From the NCBI RefSeq assembly GCF_007830355.1, contig NZ_VLKO01000005.1:124001-188000 (forward strand): a DNA stretch of 64,000 nt, in the 5' to 3' direction. Under the pieces are notes generated by a model. That model did not search any database and was not told the origin of the DNA. It worked only from the letters and a program-made list of their open reading frames with translations. This document shows, in pieces, positions 8,574 through 17,220 of this stretch (the first letter of the stretch is position 1; every line of letters begins with the position of its first letter). Origin of the DNA: Flavobacterium tiangeerense (lineage in GTDB: Bacteria; Bacteroidota; Bacteroidia; Flavobacteriales; Flavobacteriaceae). The translations under genes were made by a program, and so were the position numbers.

Positions 8574-9257
8574 AAAAAAATACGAAAATTGAAAGATTTT
8601 ATAATTAATTTAATTTGTGGATTTCTTGGAGGTTTGTTCGTTTATTATATTCAAATTAGAAACGAAAAAAATAAAAGAAAAAATCATATTAAAGAAAAAT
8701 TAGAAGACAACAGAAAGATTATTCCAAAAGATTTTATTCATTCTATAACTATTGGAATGTCGATGGTTAAACTTGAAGAATTTATCGGCTTACCATTATT
8801 TGCTTACACGATTGATGAAAATGAATTATTTGGAAATGATTTAATTGTGAATATTAATGAATATAGATTTGAAAATTGTCTTATAAAAATTTTACATCAA
8901 AATAATCAATTATCAGCTATTCTTATTTCAAGTTATTTAGAAAGTAAAATAGAACTAATAAAATACGATTCAGAAATAGAAAATCCAACAATTGGAAATT
9001 TTTGCGTAGACTATACTTTTGAATCAGATAATAATGAAATTATACACGAAACAACTTCGAGAGATAGTTGGTTTGGAATTATTGAATATCACGGAAGAAT
9101 GGGAAATTATAATCATTTTTGCTATTATGGAATGAAATTTTTTGGAATTGATGAAGCGGAAAATTTAAATATTGAAAAATTGAAGGGAAGTGTAATTGAT
9201 GGGTTTGGGATTTCGTCTAATCCAGAACTTTTTAAATATTATTCATCAACATTTTAG
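8532..9257 (+). CDS. Hypothetical membrane-anchored protein (ETEC_3214-like?)
   Basis: The true start is unsure. ATG at 8532 lies inside repeat copy 1, and TTG at 8589, just after the repeat, would give MKDFIINLICGFLGG. Either way there is one N-terminal membrane helix (FIINLICGFLGGLFVYYI), a basic segment RNEKNKRKNH, and a soluble domain of about 190 residues. The domain begins near SMVKLEEFIGLPLFAY and holds RDSWFGIIEYHGRMGNYNHF. The TM-plus-domain layout faintly recalls ETEC_3214 proteins, which I would not rely on. Very AT-rich codon use and the repeat immediately upstream suggest an acquired cassette-type gene. Function is unknown. Confidence 0.6.
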   Translation: MKVCFAYIQVGSNFKKIRKLKDFIINLICGFLGGLFVYYIQIRNEKNKRKNHIKEKLEDNRKIIPKDFIHSITIGMSMVKLEEFIGLPLFAYTIDENELFGNDLIVNINEYRFENCLIKILHQNNQLSAILISSYLESKIELIKYDSEIENPTIGNFCVDYTFESDNNEIIHETTSRDSWFGIIEYHGRMGNYNHFCYYGMKFFGIDEAENLNIEKLKGSVIDGFGISSNPELFKYYSSTF

Positions 9258-9265
9258 AAAAAAAC

Positions 9266-9400
9266 TACTGCCAACAGCCGTTACACGAGATTTGGGCATT
9301 TGGCTGAATTTAAAGATGGTTTTGTATTTGGGATGATTTGGCAAATCCGAAAAAAAAGTAGGCTTAATTTAGTACAAAACTGCGTATAGCACTTGAAAGT
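9266..9400. repeat. Structured post-gene sequence, family B (degenerate copy)
   Basis: It starts TGCCAAC directly after the upstream gene and contains TTTGTATTTGGGATGATTTG, GGCAAATCCG and GGCTTAATTTAGTAC. These segments recur in the same order at 15123-15304 and 20114-20274, so it is a shortened member of that family. Nothing coding was seen in it. Confidence 0.6.
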
Positions 9401-9481
9401 TATGGCTTACTTATTCGCCCAGATCAATCAAAATCAAATGACAACAACAAAAGTTACACCTACGCTTTCCAATTAAAATTA

Positions 9482-9516
9482 ATTAGGGCTATCTAAATTT
9501 ATTTAGGTAGCCTAAT
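9482..9516 (+). promoter_or_regulatory. Leader hairpin before the GLPGLI gene
   Basis: GGCTATCTAAAT (9487-9498) pairs with ATTTAGGTAGCC (9501-9512) with one G-T pair across a two-base loop. The stem can be extended outward to ATTAG/CTAAT. It ends 13 bases before the ATG at 9530. There is no T-run, so a leader structure is likelier than a terminator. Its role is unknown. Confidence 0.5.
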
Positions 9517-9529
9517 AAATACTATAATA

Positions 9530-10297
9530 ATGAAATTAAGATACATTAACCTTTTACTTACTTTGTTCGTTTTTACAACAGCAGTCTCTCAAAACATTAA
9601 TTCCGATTATGTTTGTTTGTATAATTTTAAATATACCCGAAATGACAATTCTTCGGATAATGAACAATTTATTTTATTAGTTGATAGTAAGAGTAATAAG
9701 TCGGCCTTTTTAAGTAGTACCGTATATTCCCTAAATTCCTTAAAAAAAACCAATCCAAACGATTATGCATCATATAGTTCAGAATGTCCTGAGATTGTAT
9801 ATCATAATAACAACAAGATTGATGTTTTTGAAGATATAAAAGAGTTTAAGTACAGGTATATTGAGAACGAAAAACTCAATTGGGAAATAATGAAGGAAAA
9901 AAAGAAAATTGGTAAAGTGAATGCGCAACTAGCTAAATGCAATGCATATGGCAGAACATGGTATGCATGGTTTACAGCTGAAATACCGCTTAATTATGGG
10001 CCATATAAATTCAAAGGATTACCAGGTTTGATAGTAAATATGTACGACTCTGAAAAAAAATTAAATTTTACACTTGAGAGCTATAAAAAGAAAACAGAGA
10101 CATACACACTGCCAAGAATAAAAGATTATACTTTAATAGGAAAAGATAAATATTATAAAAATAGATTTAAAATTTTAACTGCAGATGATGGTGTTGTACT
10201 ATTTAAAACTTCTGAGGAAAGAAAAAAATGGTTTAACGGAGTAAAAAGAATGTATAGAGCAATTGTACTCCTAGATGTTAAATACCCACAAGAATAA
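9530..10297 (+). CDS. GLPGLI family protein, secreted
   Basis: This is a 255-residue protein with a clear signal peptide (MKLRYINLLLTLFVFTTAVSQ). It has the name-giving motif in YKFKGLPGLIVNMYDSEK at about residues 162-179, preceded by AWFTAEIPLNYGP. GLPGLI proteins are predicted periplasmic or surface proteins restricted to Bacteroidota. They are often paired with a CarboxypepD_reg TonB-type receptor, as here with the gene starting 51 bases downstream. The pair probably forms one transcription unit. The biochemical function is unknown; peptide secretion or uptake has been suggested for related pairs. The ATG at 9530 gives a well-formed signal peptide. Confidence 0.92.
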   Translation: MKLRYINLLLTLFVFTTAVSQNINSDYVCLYNFKYTRNDNSSDNEQFILLVDSKSNKSAFLSSTVYSLNSLKKTNPNDYASYSSECPEIVYHNNNKIDVFEDIKEFKYRYIENEKLNWEIMKEKKKIGKVNAQLAKCNAYGRTWYAWFTAEIPLNYGPYKFKGLPGLIVNMYDSEKKLNFTLESYKKKTETYTLPRIKDYTLIGKDKYYKNRFKILTADDGVVLFKTSEERKKWFNGVKRMYRAIVLLDVKYPQE

Positions 10298-10348
10298 GTT
10301 AAACAAGAAAAGGTTAATTTTTATTTGTGGAAAAAAATCGGCGCACTA

Positions 10349-12979
10349 ATGATGAGAATGATAATTCTATTTATTTTGATAGGGAACTATGGATACGCAC
10401 AAACTACCATCAAAGGAAATATATACGACAAAAAAGGATCTCCAATTGCTAACGCAAATATTTTAATCAATAATAAAGCTACGCAAGACATCATTTCCTA
10501 TTCCACTTCAGATGACAAGGGAATGTACAGTCTAAATTTCAATGTAGATCAAAAAGAAATAGATATTCAAATAAGTTCTATAGATTTTGAAACGGTTATT
10601 GAAACACTCAAAAATGAGAATCAAAAAAAAGATTTTGTATTACAAGACAAAGTATTTGAATTAAAAGAAGTTGTAATAAAGTCTTCCCCAATTACTCAAA
10701 AAGGGGATACGATTAATTATGCTGTAAATTCATTTTCTAAAGAGCAAGATAGGAGTATAGCCGATGTTTTGAAAAGAATGCCCGGAATAGAAATTTTATC
10801 AGATGGAAAAGTTTTATATCAAGGCAAGCCTATCAATAAATATTATATTGAGGGACTTGATTTATTAGAAGGGAAGTACAATTTAGCTAATGATAACTTA
10901 TCCTACAAAGCTGTTTCCCAAGTGCAAATCCTTGAGAATCATCAACCCGTTAAGCTGCTGGACAGTTTAAAATTTTCTAATGATGCAGCATTAAATATTA
11001 AACTAAAAAAAGACTACACCTTTACTGGTCAGGCTAAACTAGGTGTAGGTACGGCTCCATTTTTATGGGACATCAATGTTACACCCATGCTCTTTACAAA
11101 AAAAAGACAAGTATTAGTTTCCTATCAAGCTAATAACACGGGTAATAATATAGCCTCTCAACTCAAGACCTTAACTATTGACGATTTATTAAGTCAATTT
11201 GAAAGTAGTAACGAAAAAACAAATTGGTTATCCATTCAAAAATTATCAAACCCTAATTTTTCAGAGAAACGATGGTTAGACAATAACATTAATTTGCTCT
11301 CCATTAACTGTTTGCAAAAAATGAAAAATGATTATGAATTAAGGTTGAACTTGTCCTATTTAAACGACAATCAACGGCAGGAGGGATCTACTAATACTCG
11401 TTTTATAACACAAAATAATACCGTGAATCTTCTGGAAGAAAACAGCAATCTATATGCTACAAATCTGGTACAAACTAACATTACGATACACAAGAATTCT
11501 AAAAAAAAATATTTTAAAAACAGTTTAGATTTTGAAGGGAACTGGGACCGCCAGCGAGGATTTATTGACACTGGAAATCAAAATTTGACACAAAATGTAA
11601 GGAGTGAATATCTTAAAGTATCAAATAGTCATAAATCAATTTTTGGTTTGGGAAAACAATTGTTAACTTTTAATTCTTATGTAGGTTATAATAAAACACC
11701 ACAAAAATTAAAAGTAAATCCGGGACAGTTTGAAGAAATTTTAAACAATAGTAATCCTTATGAGCAAGTAACTCAAGCTGTAGATTTAAAAACGTTTTAC
11801 ACAAACAATTCTTTCAGTTTAACTAAAGGAATCTATCAATTTACATTTGAACCCAAAATAGGTTTTCAATTAGAAAATCAAAATTTGAATAGCCAGATAG
11901 TCACTACGAGTAATGTTCCTTTGGGAGGTGATTTGTCCAATAATTTAGATTGGATGCGATCAAAAATTTATTTTGATCTCCTAACACAGTATCAAAAAAA
12001 CAAATGGCATTTAGACTTGACAACACCCATAAACATGCAAACTTATGCCATAAATGACGAGCCTTTACAAAGAAAAAGGAACTTCAATACGGCAACATTT
12101 GAACCACGACTATCGATAGTTTATGATTTAAATTCCTATTGGAAAATCAACTCAACGGTAAGTTTTAGCAATCAGTTTGGGACAATAAATCAATTGCATT
12201 ATGCCTATATTTTGCAAAATTACAGAAGCATACAAAAAATTGATGCTCCATTGCCGCAAATTTTTAATCAGAATAAATCGCTCGGGTTTGGGTACAGAAA
12301 CCCACTAAAAGCCTTGTTTTGGAATATTGCCTACACGAACACTAAAAGCACAAATAATTTGCAATATGACACACAAATTTTAGCTAATGGAGCAACAGAG
12401 ATAAAAGCGATCGAACAAAAAAACACTGTTTTGGGTCAAAATATTTCATCACGTATCAACAAACAATTCAATGAATTAAAAACTAATGTCACCCTTAATT
12501 TTGGGTACAGCTTAGCAGAGGCACAACAAATATTAAATGCAAATACTACTTCAATAAAAAACAAGAGTTGGAATCTAGGAAACAAAATTGATATTGATAT
12601 CGTTAAAGGGATCAATATTGAATATGAATCTAGAATGAACTTTTCTAAAAATAAAATTCAAGAAAAGTATAATCCCTTAATCATACAGCAAAATCATTTG
12701 CTAAATTTAAATTGCAATAGGTTTGAAAATCAAATTTTTATCGTAAAATCGGAGTATATTAAAAACAATTTATTTTCCGAAGATTCAAAAAATGTATTCC
12801 TGGATTTTATTTATAGATACACCATAAAAAAGAAAAAAATTGATTTTGAATTTCAGGTTAATAATATATTCAACAACTCAACTTTTAAAACCGTTAGCAT
12901 AAGTGATTTCAGTTACATAGAGACTAATTTTAATTTAAGGCCAAGACAAGCCGTTATCAAAGTTGTCTTTGCCTTATAG
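10349..12979 (+). CDS. CarboxypepD_reg / TonB-dependent receptor-like outer membrane protein
   Basis: Starting at the ATG at 10349 this is 876 residues. A TTG 24 bases upstream would lengthen the signal peptide slightly. The signal peptide ends near NYGYAQ. Residues about 20-95 are a CarboxypepD_reg domain (IKGNIYDKKGSPIANANILI). A plug-like domain follows, with IADVLKRMPGIEILSDGKVLY and KPINKYYIEGLDLLEG. The remainder is a beta-barrel rich in alternating aromatic strands, ending PRQAVIKVVFAL with a terminal aromatic near the end. It forms a pair with the GLPGLI gene. The transported substrate is unknown. No TonB box was clearly identified. Confidence 0.85.
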   Translation: MMRMIILFILIGNYGYAQTTIKGNIYDKKGSPIANANILINNKATQDIISYSTSDDKGMYSLNFNVDQKEIDIQISSIDFETVIETLKNENQKKDFVLQDKVFELKEVVIKSSPITQKGDTINYAVNSFSKEQDRSIADVLKRMPGIEILSDGKVLYQGKPINKYYIEGLDLLEGKYNLANDNLSYKAVSQVQILENHQPVKLLDSLKFSNDAALNIKLKKDYTFTGQAKLGVGTAPFLWDINVTPMLFTKKRQVLVSYQANNTGNNIASQLKTLTIDDLLSQFESSNEKTNWLSIQKLSNPNFSEKRWLDNNINLLSINCLQKMKNDYELRLNLSYLNDNQRQEGSTNTRFITQNNTVNLLEENSNLYATNLVQTNITIHKNSKKKYFKNSLDFEGNWDRQRGFIDTGNQNLTQNVRSEYLKVSNSHKSIFGLGKQLLTFNSYVGYNKTPQKLKVNPGQFEEILNNSNPYEQVTQAVDLKTFYTNNSFSLTKGIYQFTFEPKIGFQLENQNLNSQIVTTSNVPLGGDLSNNLDWMRSKIYFDLLTQYQKNKWHLDLTTPINMQTYAINDEPLQRKRNFNTATFEPRLSIVYDLNSYWKINSTVSFSNQFGTINQLHYAYILQNYRSIQKIDAPLPQIFNQNKSLGFGYRNPLKALFWNIAYTNTKSTNNLQYDTQILANGATEIKAIEQKNTVLGQNISSRINKQFNELKTNVTLNFGYSLAEAQQILNANTTSIKNKSWNLGNKIDIDIVKGINIEYESRMNFSKNKIQEKYNPLIIQQNHLLNLNCNRFENQIFIVKSEYIKNNLFSEDSKNVFLDFIYRYTIKKKKIDFEFQVNNIFNNSTFKTVSISDFSYIETNFNLRPRQAVIKVVFAL

Positions 12980-13061
12980 CAATGAAGTTGATATTGTTAC
13001 ATTTTTTTCATAGTTAAGTCTGTATTCTCTACATAAAGAGCTAATTTATTTTTTTAACAAT

Positions 13062-13317
13062 TTGGGCGTGCCCCTCCGTGAAAAACTTCGGGTCAGGCTG
13101 TACGCTACAATCTTTGTGTTTTTAAAGAAAAAACACAAAGGATTTCCGCTACCATCTTTCACGCGAGCCCGGTTTTCAGTTGCTGATTTTTATTAAATAG
13201 TAAGAAAATTTGTTTATATTTGAAAAACGCAAAGCGAAACAAACCTTAGATTATTTCCACATGTTTGGTTGTGTATAAGAAGGTTTGTTTCGTATATATT
13301 AAAGTTAGGTGTAATTT
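13062..13317 (+). repeat. Dispersed two-hairpin element, copy 2
   Basis: This 256-base copy is nearly identical to copy 1. Its right-hand hairpin is the best formed: the 13-base arms 13235-13247 and 13280-13292 are perfectly complementary. TATATTTG lies at 13215-13222. The copy ends AAAGTTAGGTGTAATTT, two bases before the next ATG. It occupies nearly all of the 339-base gap between the TonB receptor and the next gene. Confidence 0.9.
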
Positions 13318-13318
13318 A

Positions 13319-13840
13319 ATGACAGACATTCAAACCATATTGACGAGCAAATTTCCGAAGACAGAAGAACGGGTTGAGGGTCGACTTGTTTTTCTAGACC
13401 AACATGAAATTATTAGACTAGACAGTCCGAAACTTCAGGCAATTACAAAGCTCGACTTTTATAAGACGAAATTTTTTACTGGTTATCGCAAATTTACAAT
13501 AATTGACACTGTAGTTGGAGTCTCAAATGACAACGAAGTGTTTTTATTGACCAACCCACTTTTCTCAGACAAATATTCAGACCTTATCAAAATATTTGAG
13601 AACGTAAAATCCGCACACGTTGACAAAGGCTTCGTTTCTGACTTAGTTGACATGTATCGAGCGACCGGAGCAAAGATTACTGAGATTGGTGCTGACAAGT
13701 ATCAAATTTGGTTTAGCGACAACAAGTGGAGAATACTAGATTTTGAAATAAACGGAACTTTGAAAATAAAAACTACACCTAACAGCACCTTGCCAAAAGC
13801 GGGGCATTCTTGGTGGCAAAAACTACTCGGCTCCGAATAA
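13319..13840 (+). CDS. Hypothetical protein
   Basis: The ATG at 13319 gives a 173-residue soluble protein beginning MTDIQTILTSKFPKTEERVE. I chose it because the longer reading (from 13265) lies wholly inside repeat copy 2. No signal peptide or membrane helix is seen. It is a mixed alpha/beta sequence with KFFTGYRKFTIIDTVVGVSN and a C-terminal SWWQKLLGSE. I do not recognise the family. It is the first of a run of single genes each separated by repeat or structured sequence, and its base composition is a little more GC-rich than its neighbours. Expression may depend on the TATATTTG octamer in the repeat. Confidence 0.6.
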   Translation: MTDIQTILTSKFPKTEERVEGRLVFLDQHEIIRLDSPKLQAITKLDFYKTKFFTGYRKFTIIDTVVGVSNDNEVFLLTNPLFSDKYSDLIKIFENVKSAHVDKGFVSDLVDMYRATGAKITEIGADKYQIWFSDNKWRILDFEINGTLKIKTTPNSTLPKAGHSWWQKLLGSE

Positions 13841-13944
13841 ACTTTAATCGTAGCTTGACAGATGGCGCTCCGAAAGCCCCGCCTTCGGCAAGCAGCAAAA
13901 CGTTGTGTGTAATATTCCCAAAAAAAAACTGAAAAACAGAAAAT

Positions 13945-14835
13945 ATGTTTAATTTCAAGAAAAGTAAATTAGAAAAACTTATTAAGTTTATTAAAAAATC
14001 TGACAATAAACTTTCAGTAGATGATAAAGAAAAAATCATTAAATTAATTAAACCTGCTATTGGAATACTAACAAAAAAAATGGAATCTGATAATTGGAAA
14101 ATTGGAGGTTCGAAAATTGGAGGAAAACCAGATTTGCCTAAAGATGTTTTGTGGCCAAGAGTAAATGATTCTGATTTAGTTTTTTGTGCTCAATATAATT
14201 TTTCAGAAATTAAAAAATTTGATGTTGAAAATTTACTTCCTGAGAAAGGAATGTTGTATGTATTTATTGGAATTAATGGCGAATACAATGAATTTTCTAT
14301 TGAACAAAAAGATTGCAAAATATTCTTTATAGAAAACCTTGAAGATTTAGAACGAAAAGAATATCCAACGACTTTAAAAACAGAAGGAAAAGTTGAGCCA
14401 GCAGAAATTCAATATTTTGAAAGTATAACTATTCCAGATGATGAAAATTATAAACTTATTTATTTTGATGAAAAGTATGAAGATTTCTACTTCCATTTTT
14501 ATCAAGATACAGAGGAATATATTGCGGAAGAATTAAATGGAATTGCAGACAATATGCATCAAATTCTTGGAGAGGATAAATCTATTCAGTCAAGTGTTGT
14601 TTATGAATACAGTAAAAATGAATTGAATATGTCAGATGAAAAATATACAGAAAAGTGGAATGAAATTCTTGATAATTCTAAAACATTCAGTAATTTACTT
14701 CAACTGGATTGTATGGATTCAAATACAAATTTAGATAAATTTGGGGGAAGTGGTGTTTTCTATATTGGGTTAAAAACAAAAGAATTAGAAAATAAGAATT
14801 TTAACAATTTGATGATTTCATTTCAAACAACGTAA
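13945..14835 (+). CDS. DUF1963 (YwqG-like) family protein
   Basis: This is a 296-residue soluble protein. The stretch KIGGSKIGGKPDLPKDVLWP, followed by LVFCAQYNFSEIKKFD and LLPEKGMLYVFIG, is the DUF1963/YwqG signature. That family is broad and of unknown biochemical role, sometimes found near polymorphic toxin immunity genes. The C-terminal YIGLKTKELENKNFNNLMIS replaces the usual closing strand. The ATG at 13945 follows an AACGTTGTGTGTAAT sequence of the kind seen before other accessory genes. The gene is followed by a strong palindromic structure at 14844-14904. No operon partner is visible. Confidence 0.8.
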   Translation: MFNFKKSKLEKLIKFIKKSDNKLSVDDKEKIIKLIKPAIGILTKKMESDNWKIGGSKIGGKPDLPKDVLWPRVNDSDLVFCAQYNFSEIKKFDVENLLPEKGMLYVFIGINGEYNEFSIEQKDCKIFFIENLEDLERKEYPTTLKTEGKVEPAEIQYFESITIPDDENYKLIYFDEKYEDFYFHFYQDTEEYIAEELNGIADNMHQILGEDKSIQSSVVYEYSKNELNMSDEKYTEKWNEILDNSKTFSNLLQLDCMDSNTNLDKFGGSGVFYIGLKTKELENKNFNNLMISFQTT

Positions 14836-14843
14836 AAACACTT

Positions 14844-14904
14844 CCGCTAACAACTAGGGTTTCGTTGCGTGCGAAGCACGAACAATGAAACTCGTGTTGA
14901 ACGG
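14844..14904. repeat. Long imperfect hairpin resembling an integron attC site
   Basis: CCG, AACA, GTTTC and GTGC on the left pair in order with GCAC, GAAAC, TGTT and CGG on the right, around a GAA loop. The right end contains GTTGAAC (14896-14902), which fits the integron core GTTRRRY. The left end has CTAAC instead of a full RYYYAAC. It begins eight bases after the DUF1963 stop. No integrase is in the window, so the attC reading is a hypothesis only. Confidence 0.5.
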
Positions 14905-15122
14905 AACCGGTCATTGGCAGGAACTATGGAGTTATCGAAAAGTGTAAATAAGGCTATTTGAGAAGTGTTTTTATTTCTATTACGGAATTATCAACAATAA
15001 ATTGATAATCAATTAAGTAATACAAATATAAACTTACTTATTCTATTCCAAAAAGTACAAAAAATAGTTTTTGATTTTTTTTTAATGGTTGTTTTTGAAA
15101 GGAATTTATTTTAAGGCTCGCA

Positions 15123-15304
15123 AGCTGCCGTAGGTTTAGTTCAACAGCTAGTAAGCAATAGTTGGGAATTAGGCTTAATCGAAAAGTAGTTTTGTATTTG
15201 AGATAATTTACTTCTTATATTCGCTATCGCTCTAATGGCAAATCAGAAAATAGAGCTTAATTTAGTCTCCAACCCGCCTTTGCAAAGCAGCAGGATGTTG
15301 TGCA
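15123..15304. repeat. Structured post-gene sequence, family B
   Basis: It shares a long segment with 20114-20274, including TTCGCTATCGCTC, TGGCAAATC, AATAGAGCTTAAT and AACCCGCCTT. Outer complementary pieces (GCTGC with GCAGC, GTTGGGA with TCCAACC) allow a large hairpin. It ends GTTGTGC at 15298-15304, 18 bases before the M23 gene. With 14844-14904 it accounts for most of the 485-base gap 14836-15321; the remaining bases are AT-rich with no recognised feature. Confidence 0.65.
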
Positions 15305-15321
15305 ATCATAGAATAACAATC

Positions 15322-16149
15322 ATGAGGAAAAACATCCTATCAATAGTAATACTAGTATTTGCTTCTTGTTCAAGTTTGAGAAAACTTCCAAAAGAACATT
15401 ACTATGAGTTTTTGTACTACTTCAATAGAGAAATCAAAAACGACACAATATCTTTCCACTTAAAAAATCCTCTAAAATGTCCTGTAAATGTTAAATTAGT
15501 AAAAGATTCTCTAAACCCAAATATCGAAAATTTGTTTGGTCATATTACATTAAGAGAATTACAAGACACTGTAATTAGTTTTAAATACCGCGATTTCAAT
15601 CAAGCCAATGAAACAAAATATATTGTTAAATACGGAGATTTAAATAAAAAAATATTAAAAAATCAAGTTTCTTACCCTTTCCCAAAAGGCAAAGAGTATA
15701 AAATCATTCAAGGCTACAACGGGAATTTTACTCATAACACGCTTATTAGTCAATACGCAATAGACTTTGATTTAAAAATTGGAGATACAATAACAAGTGC
15801 TGATAGTGGTTATGTAGTTGGGTTAATTGAAGATTATAAAGATTATGGAACAAGCAAAAAATGGTTAAAAAATGACAAAAGTAATTATATAACCATATAC
15901 CACCCACAAAGCGGAATCTTCACTCAATATGTACATTTAAACCACAAAGGCTCTCTAGTTAAGTTGGGAGATTTTGTAGTTAAAGGACAAGCAATTGCAA
16001 TTAGTGGTATGACAGGCTTTACGACTACACCACATTTACATTTTAATGCAAAAATACCAACAGTAGAACATGGATTAATATCAACAAAAATTGAATTTGA
16101 AAGTGGCGTTAAAGGAGAGGATTTAAAGAAAAAAGATCGCGTGAAATAG
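15322..16149 (+). CDS. M23-family metallopeptidase-like lipoprotein
   Basis: This is a 275-residue protein. The ATG at 15322 gives MRKNILSIVILVFASCSSLR, a lipoprotein signal with Cys at about residue 16; the longer frame upstream runs into repeat sequence. The C-terminal half is an M23 (LytM) fold. It has HNTLISQYAIDFDL, with the His and Asp zinc ligands, then GYVVGLIEDY, YITIYHPQSG, QYVHLNHKGS and the closing TPHLHF. The HxH motif is present, so the fold and zinc site look intact. The likely role is cleavage of peptidoglycan cross-links at the cell envelope. It is a single gene between structured repeats, and the GNAT gene follows after 55 bases. Confidence 0.85.
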   Translation: MRKNILSIVILVFASCSSLRKLPKEHYYEFLYYFNREIKNDTISFHLKNPLKCPVNVKLVKDSLNPNIENLFGHITLRELQDTVISFKYRDFNQANETKYIVKYGDLNKKILKNQVSYPFPKGKEYKIIQGYNGNFTHNTLISQYAIDFDLKIGDTITSADSGYVVGLIEDYKDYGTSKKWLKNDKSNYITIYHPQSGIFTQYVHLNHKGSLVKLGDFVVKGQAIAISGMTGFTTTPHLHFNAKIPTVEHGLISTKIEFESGVKGEDLKKKDRVK

Positions 16150-16204
16150 AAAAAATGCCTCCAAAAGCACTAACACAACGATTCATTACCCGCAAAAAAA
16201 TACA

Positions 16205-16747
16205 ATGACAACAGAATTTCCAATATTAAGAACCGAAAGACTTTTACTGCGACAATTTGTTGATGACGACCTTGAGAATGTTTTCAAAGGACTTTCGCAC
16301 CCATACATTATCAAATATTATGGAGTGAGTTTTCAAACATTGGAAGCAACGAAAGAACAAATGACTTTTTTTGCTGACCTTGAAAAAAATGAAACTGGAA
16401 TTTGGTGGGCTGTTTGCTCAGCTGACAACAAGATATTTTACGGAGCAGGCGGACTCAACAGTTTAAGTAAAGAACATAAAAAAGCAGAAATAGGATTTTG
16501 GTTAATTTCAGACTTCTGGGGTAACGGAATTATGAAAGAAGCGATGCCACTACTTTGTGATTATGGCTTCGACAATTTAGGACTTCATAGAATTGAAGGA
16601 TTTGTAGAGTCTGAAAATAAGAATTGTAAAAATGCAATGGCTAAACTAGATTTCCAACACGAAGGAACGATGAAAGAATGTGAAATTAAAAATGGCAAGT
16701 TTATAAGTCTTGACATTTATGCAAAACTGAAGTCAACTAAATCATAA
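16205..16747 (+). CDS. GNAT family N-acetyltransferase (RimJ/RimL type)
   Basis: This is a 180-residue cytoplasmic protein. It opens with LRTERLLLRQFVDDDLENVF, typical of the RimJ/RimL/SpeG branch. The acetyl-CoA loop region is EIGFWLISDFWGNGIMKEAM, followed by LGLHRIEGFVESENKN. The reaction is acetyl transfer from acetyl-CoA to an amino group; the acceptor (ribosomal protein, peptide or small molecule) cannot be told. It is 55 bases after the M23 gene and may be co-transcribed. It is followed by the first of two long direct repeats flanking the beta-lactamase module. Confidence 0.9.
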   Translation: MTTEFPILRTERLLLRQFVDDDLENVFKGLSHPYIIKYYGVSFQTLEATKEQMTFFADLEKNETGIWWAVCSADNKIFYGAGGLNSLSKEHKKAEIGFWLISDFWGNGIMKEAMPLLCDYGFDNLGLHRIEGFVESENKNCKNAMAKLDFQHEGTMKECEIKNGKFISLDIYAKLKSTKS

Positions 16748-16770
16748 GTGAACTAAAAAGAAATCAACAA

Positions 16771-16847
16771 AAAAATCGCCTTAACGATTTCGTGTTATAA
16801 AGTGTTTTAACATCTAAACCCAGTACATTAAAAAACAAATCCGCTTC
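16771..16847. repeat. Direct repeat flanking the beta-lactamase module, left copy
   Basis: About 78 bases starting AAAAATCGCCTTAACGATTT and ending AAATCCGCTTC match 20879-20956 with roughly ten differences. Both contain CATCTAAA and ACATTAAAAAA. The pair brackets about 4 kb. Confidence 0.85.
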
Positions 16848-16897
16848 AGGTCTAGTCTTGAAGAGGATTTCTTTTTAAAAATCCCTTTGGTTTGAGT

Positions 16898-17156
16898 TCT
16901 TGGGCGTGCCCCTTCGTGAAAAACTTCGGGTCAGGCTGTACGCTGCAATCTTTGTGTTTTTAAAGAAAAAACCCAAAGGATTTCCGCTGCCATCCTTCAC
17001 GCGAGCCCAGTTTTCAGTTGCTGATTTTTATAAAATAGTAAGAAAATTTTAATATATTTGGAAGGTGCAAAGCGAAAAAAACTCTTGATTATCTGCACAT
17101 GTTTGGTTGTGTATACGAAGGTTTGTTTTGCTTATATGCAAGTTGGCGGCAATTTT
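16898..17156 (+). repeat. Dispersed two-hairpin element, copy 3
   Basis: This 259-base copy matches copies 1 and 2. In the central hairpin one arm has changed (AACCCAAAGG for AACACAAAGG), giving one mispair. TATATTTG is at 17053-17060. With the direct repeat at 16771-16847 it fills the 473-base gap between the GNAT and serine hydrolase genes. Confidence 0.9.
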
Positions 17157-17220
17157 ACGAACCGACGTAACCTCAAAACACAAATAAACGAACAAATATT
17201 TAATAATTTTCAGAACCTAA

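Noticed and set aside
13265-13318. N-terminal extension (MVVYKKVCFVYIKV) of the hypothetical at 13319
   Set aside because: It lies wholly in repeat copy 2; the ATG at 13319 directly after the repeat is the sensible start.
15235-15321. Longer start of the M23 protein
   Set aside because: It translates repeat family B, whereas the ATG at 15322 gives a good lipoprotein signal peptide.
8316-17156. Insertion sequence identity for the dispersed element
   Set aside because: No transposase, no terminal inverted repeats and no flanking target duplication can be seen at any copy; a MITE remains possible but is unsupported.
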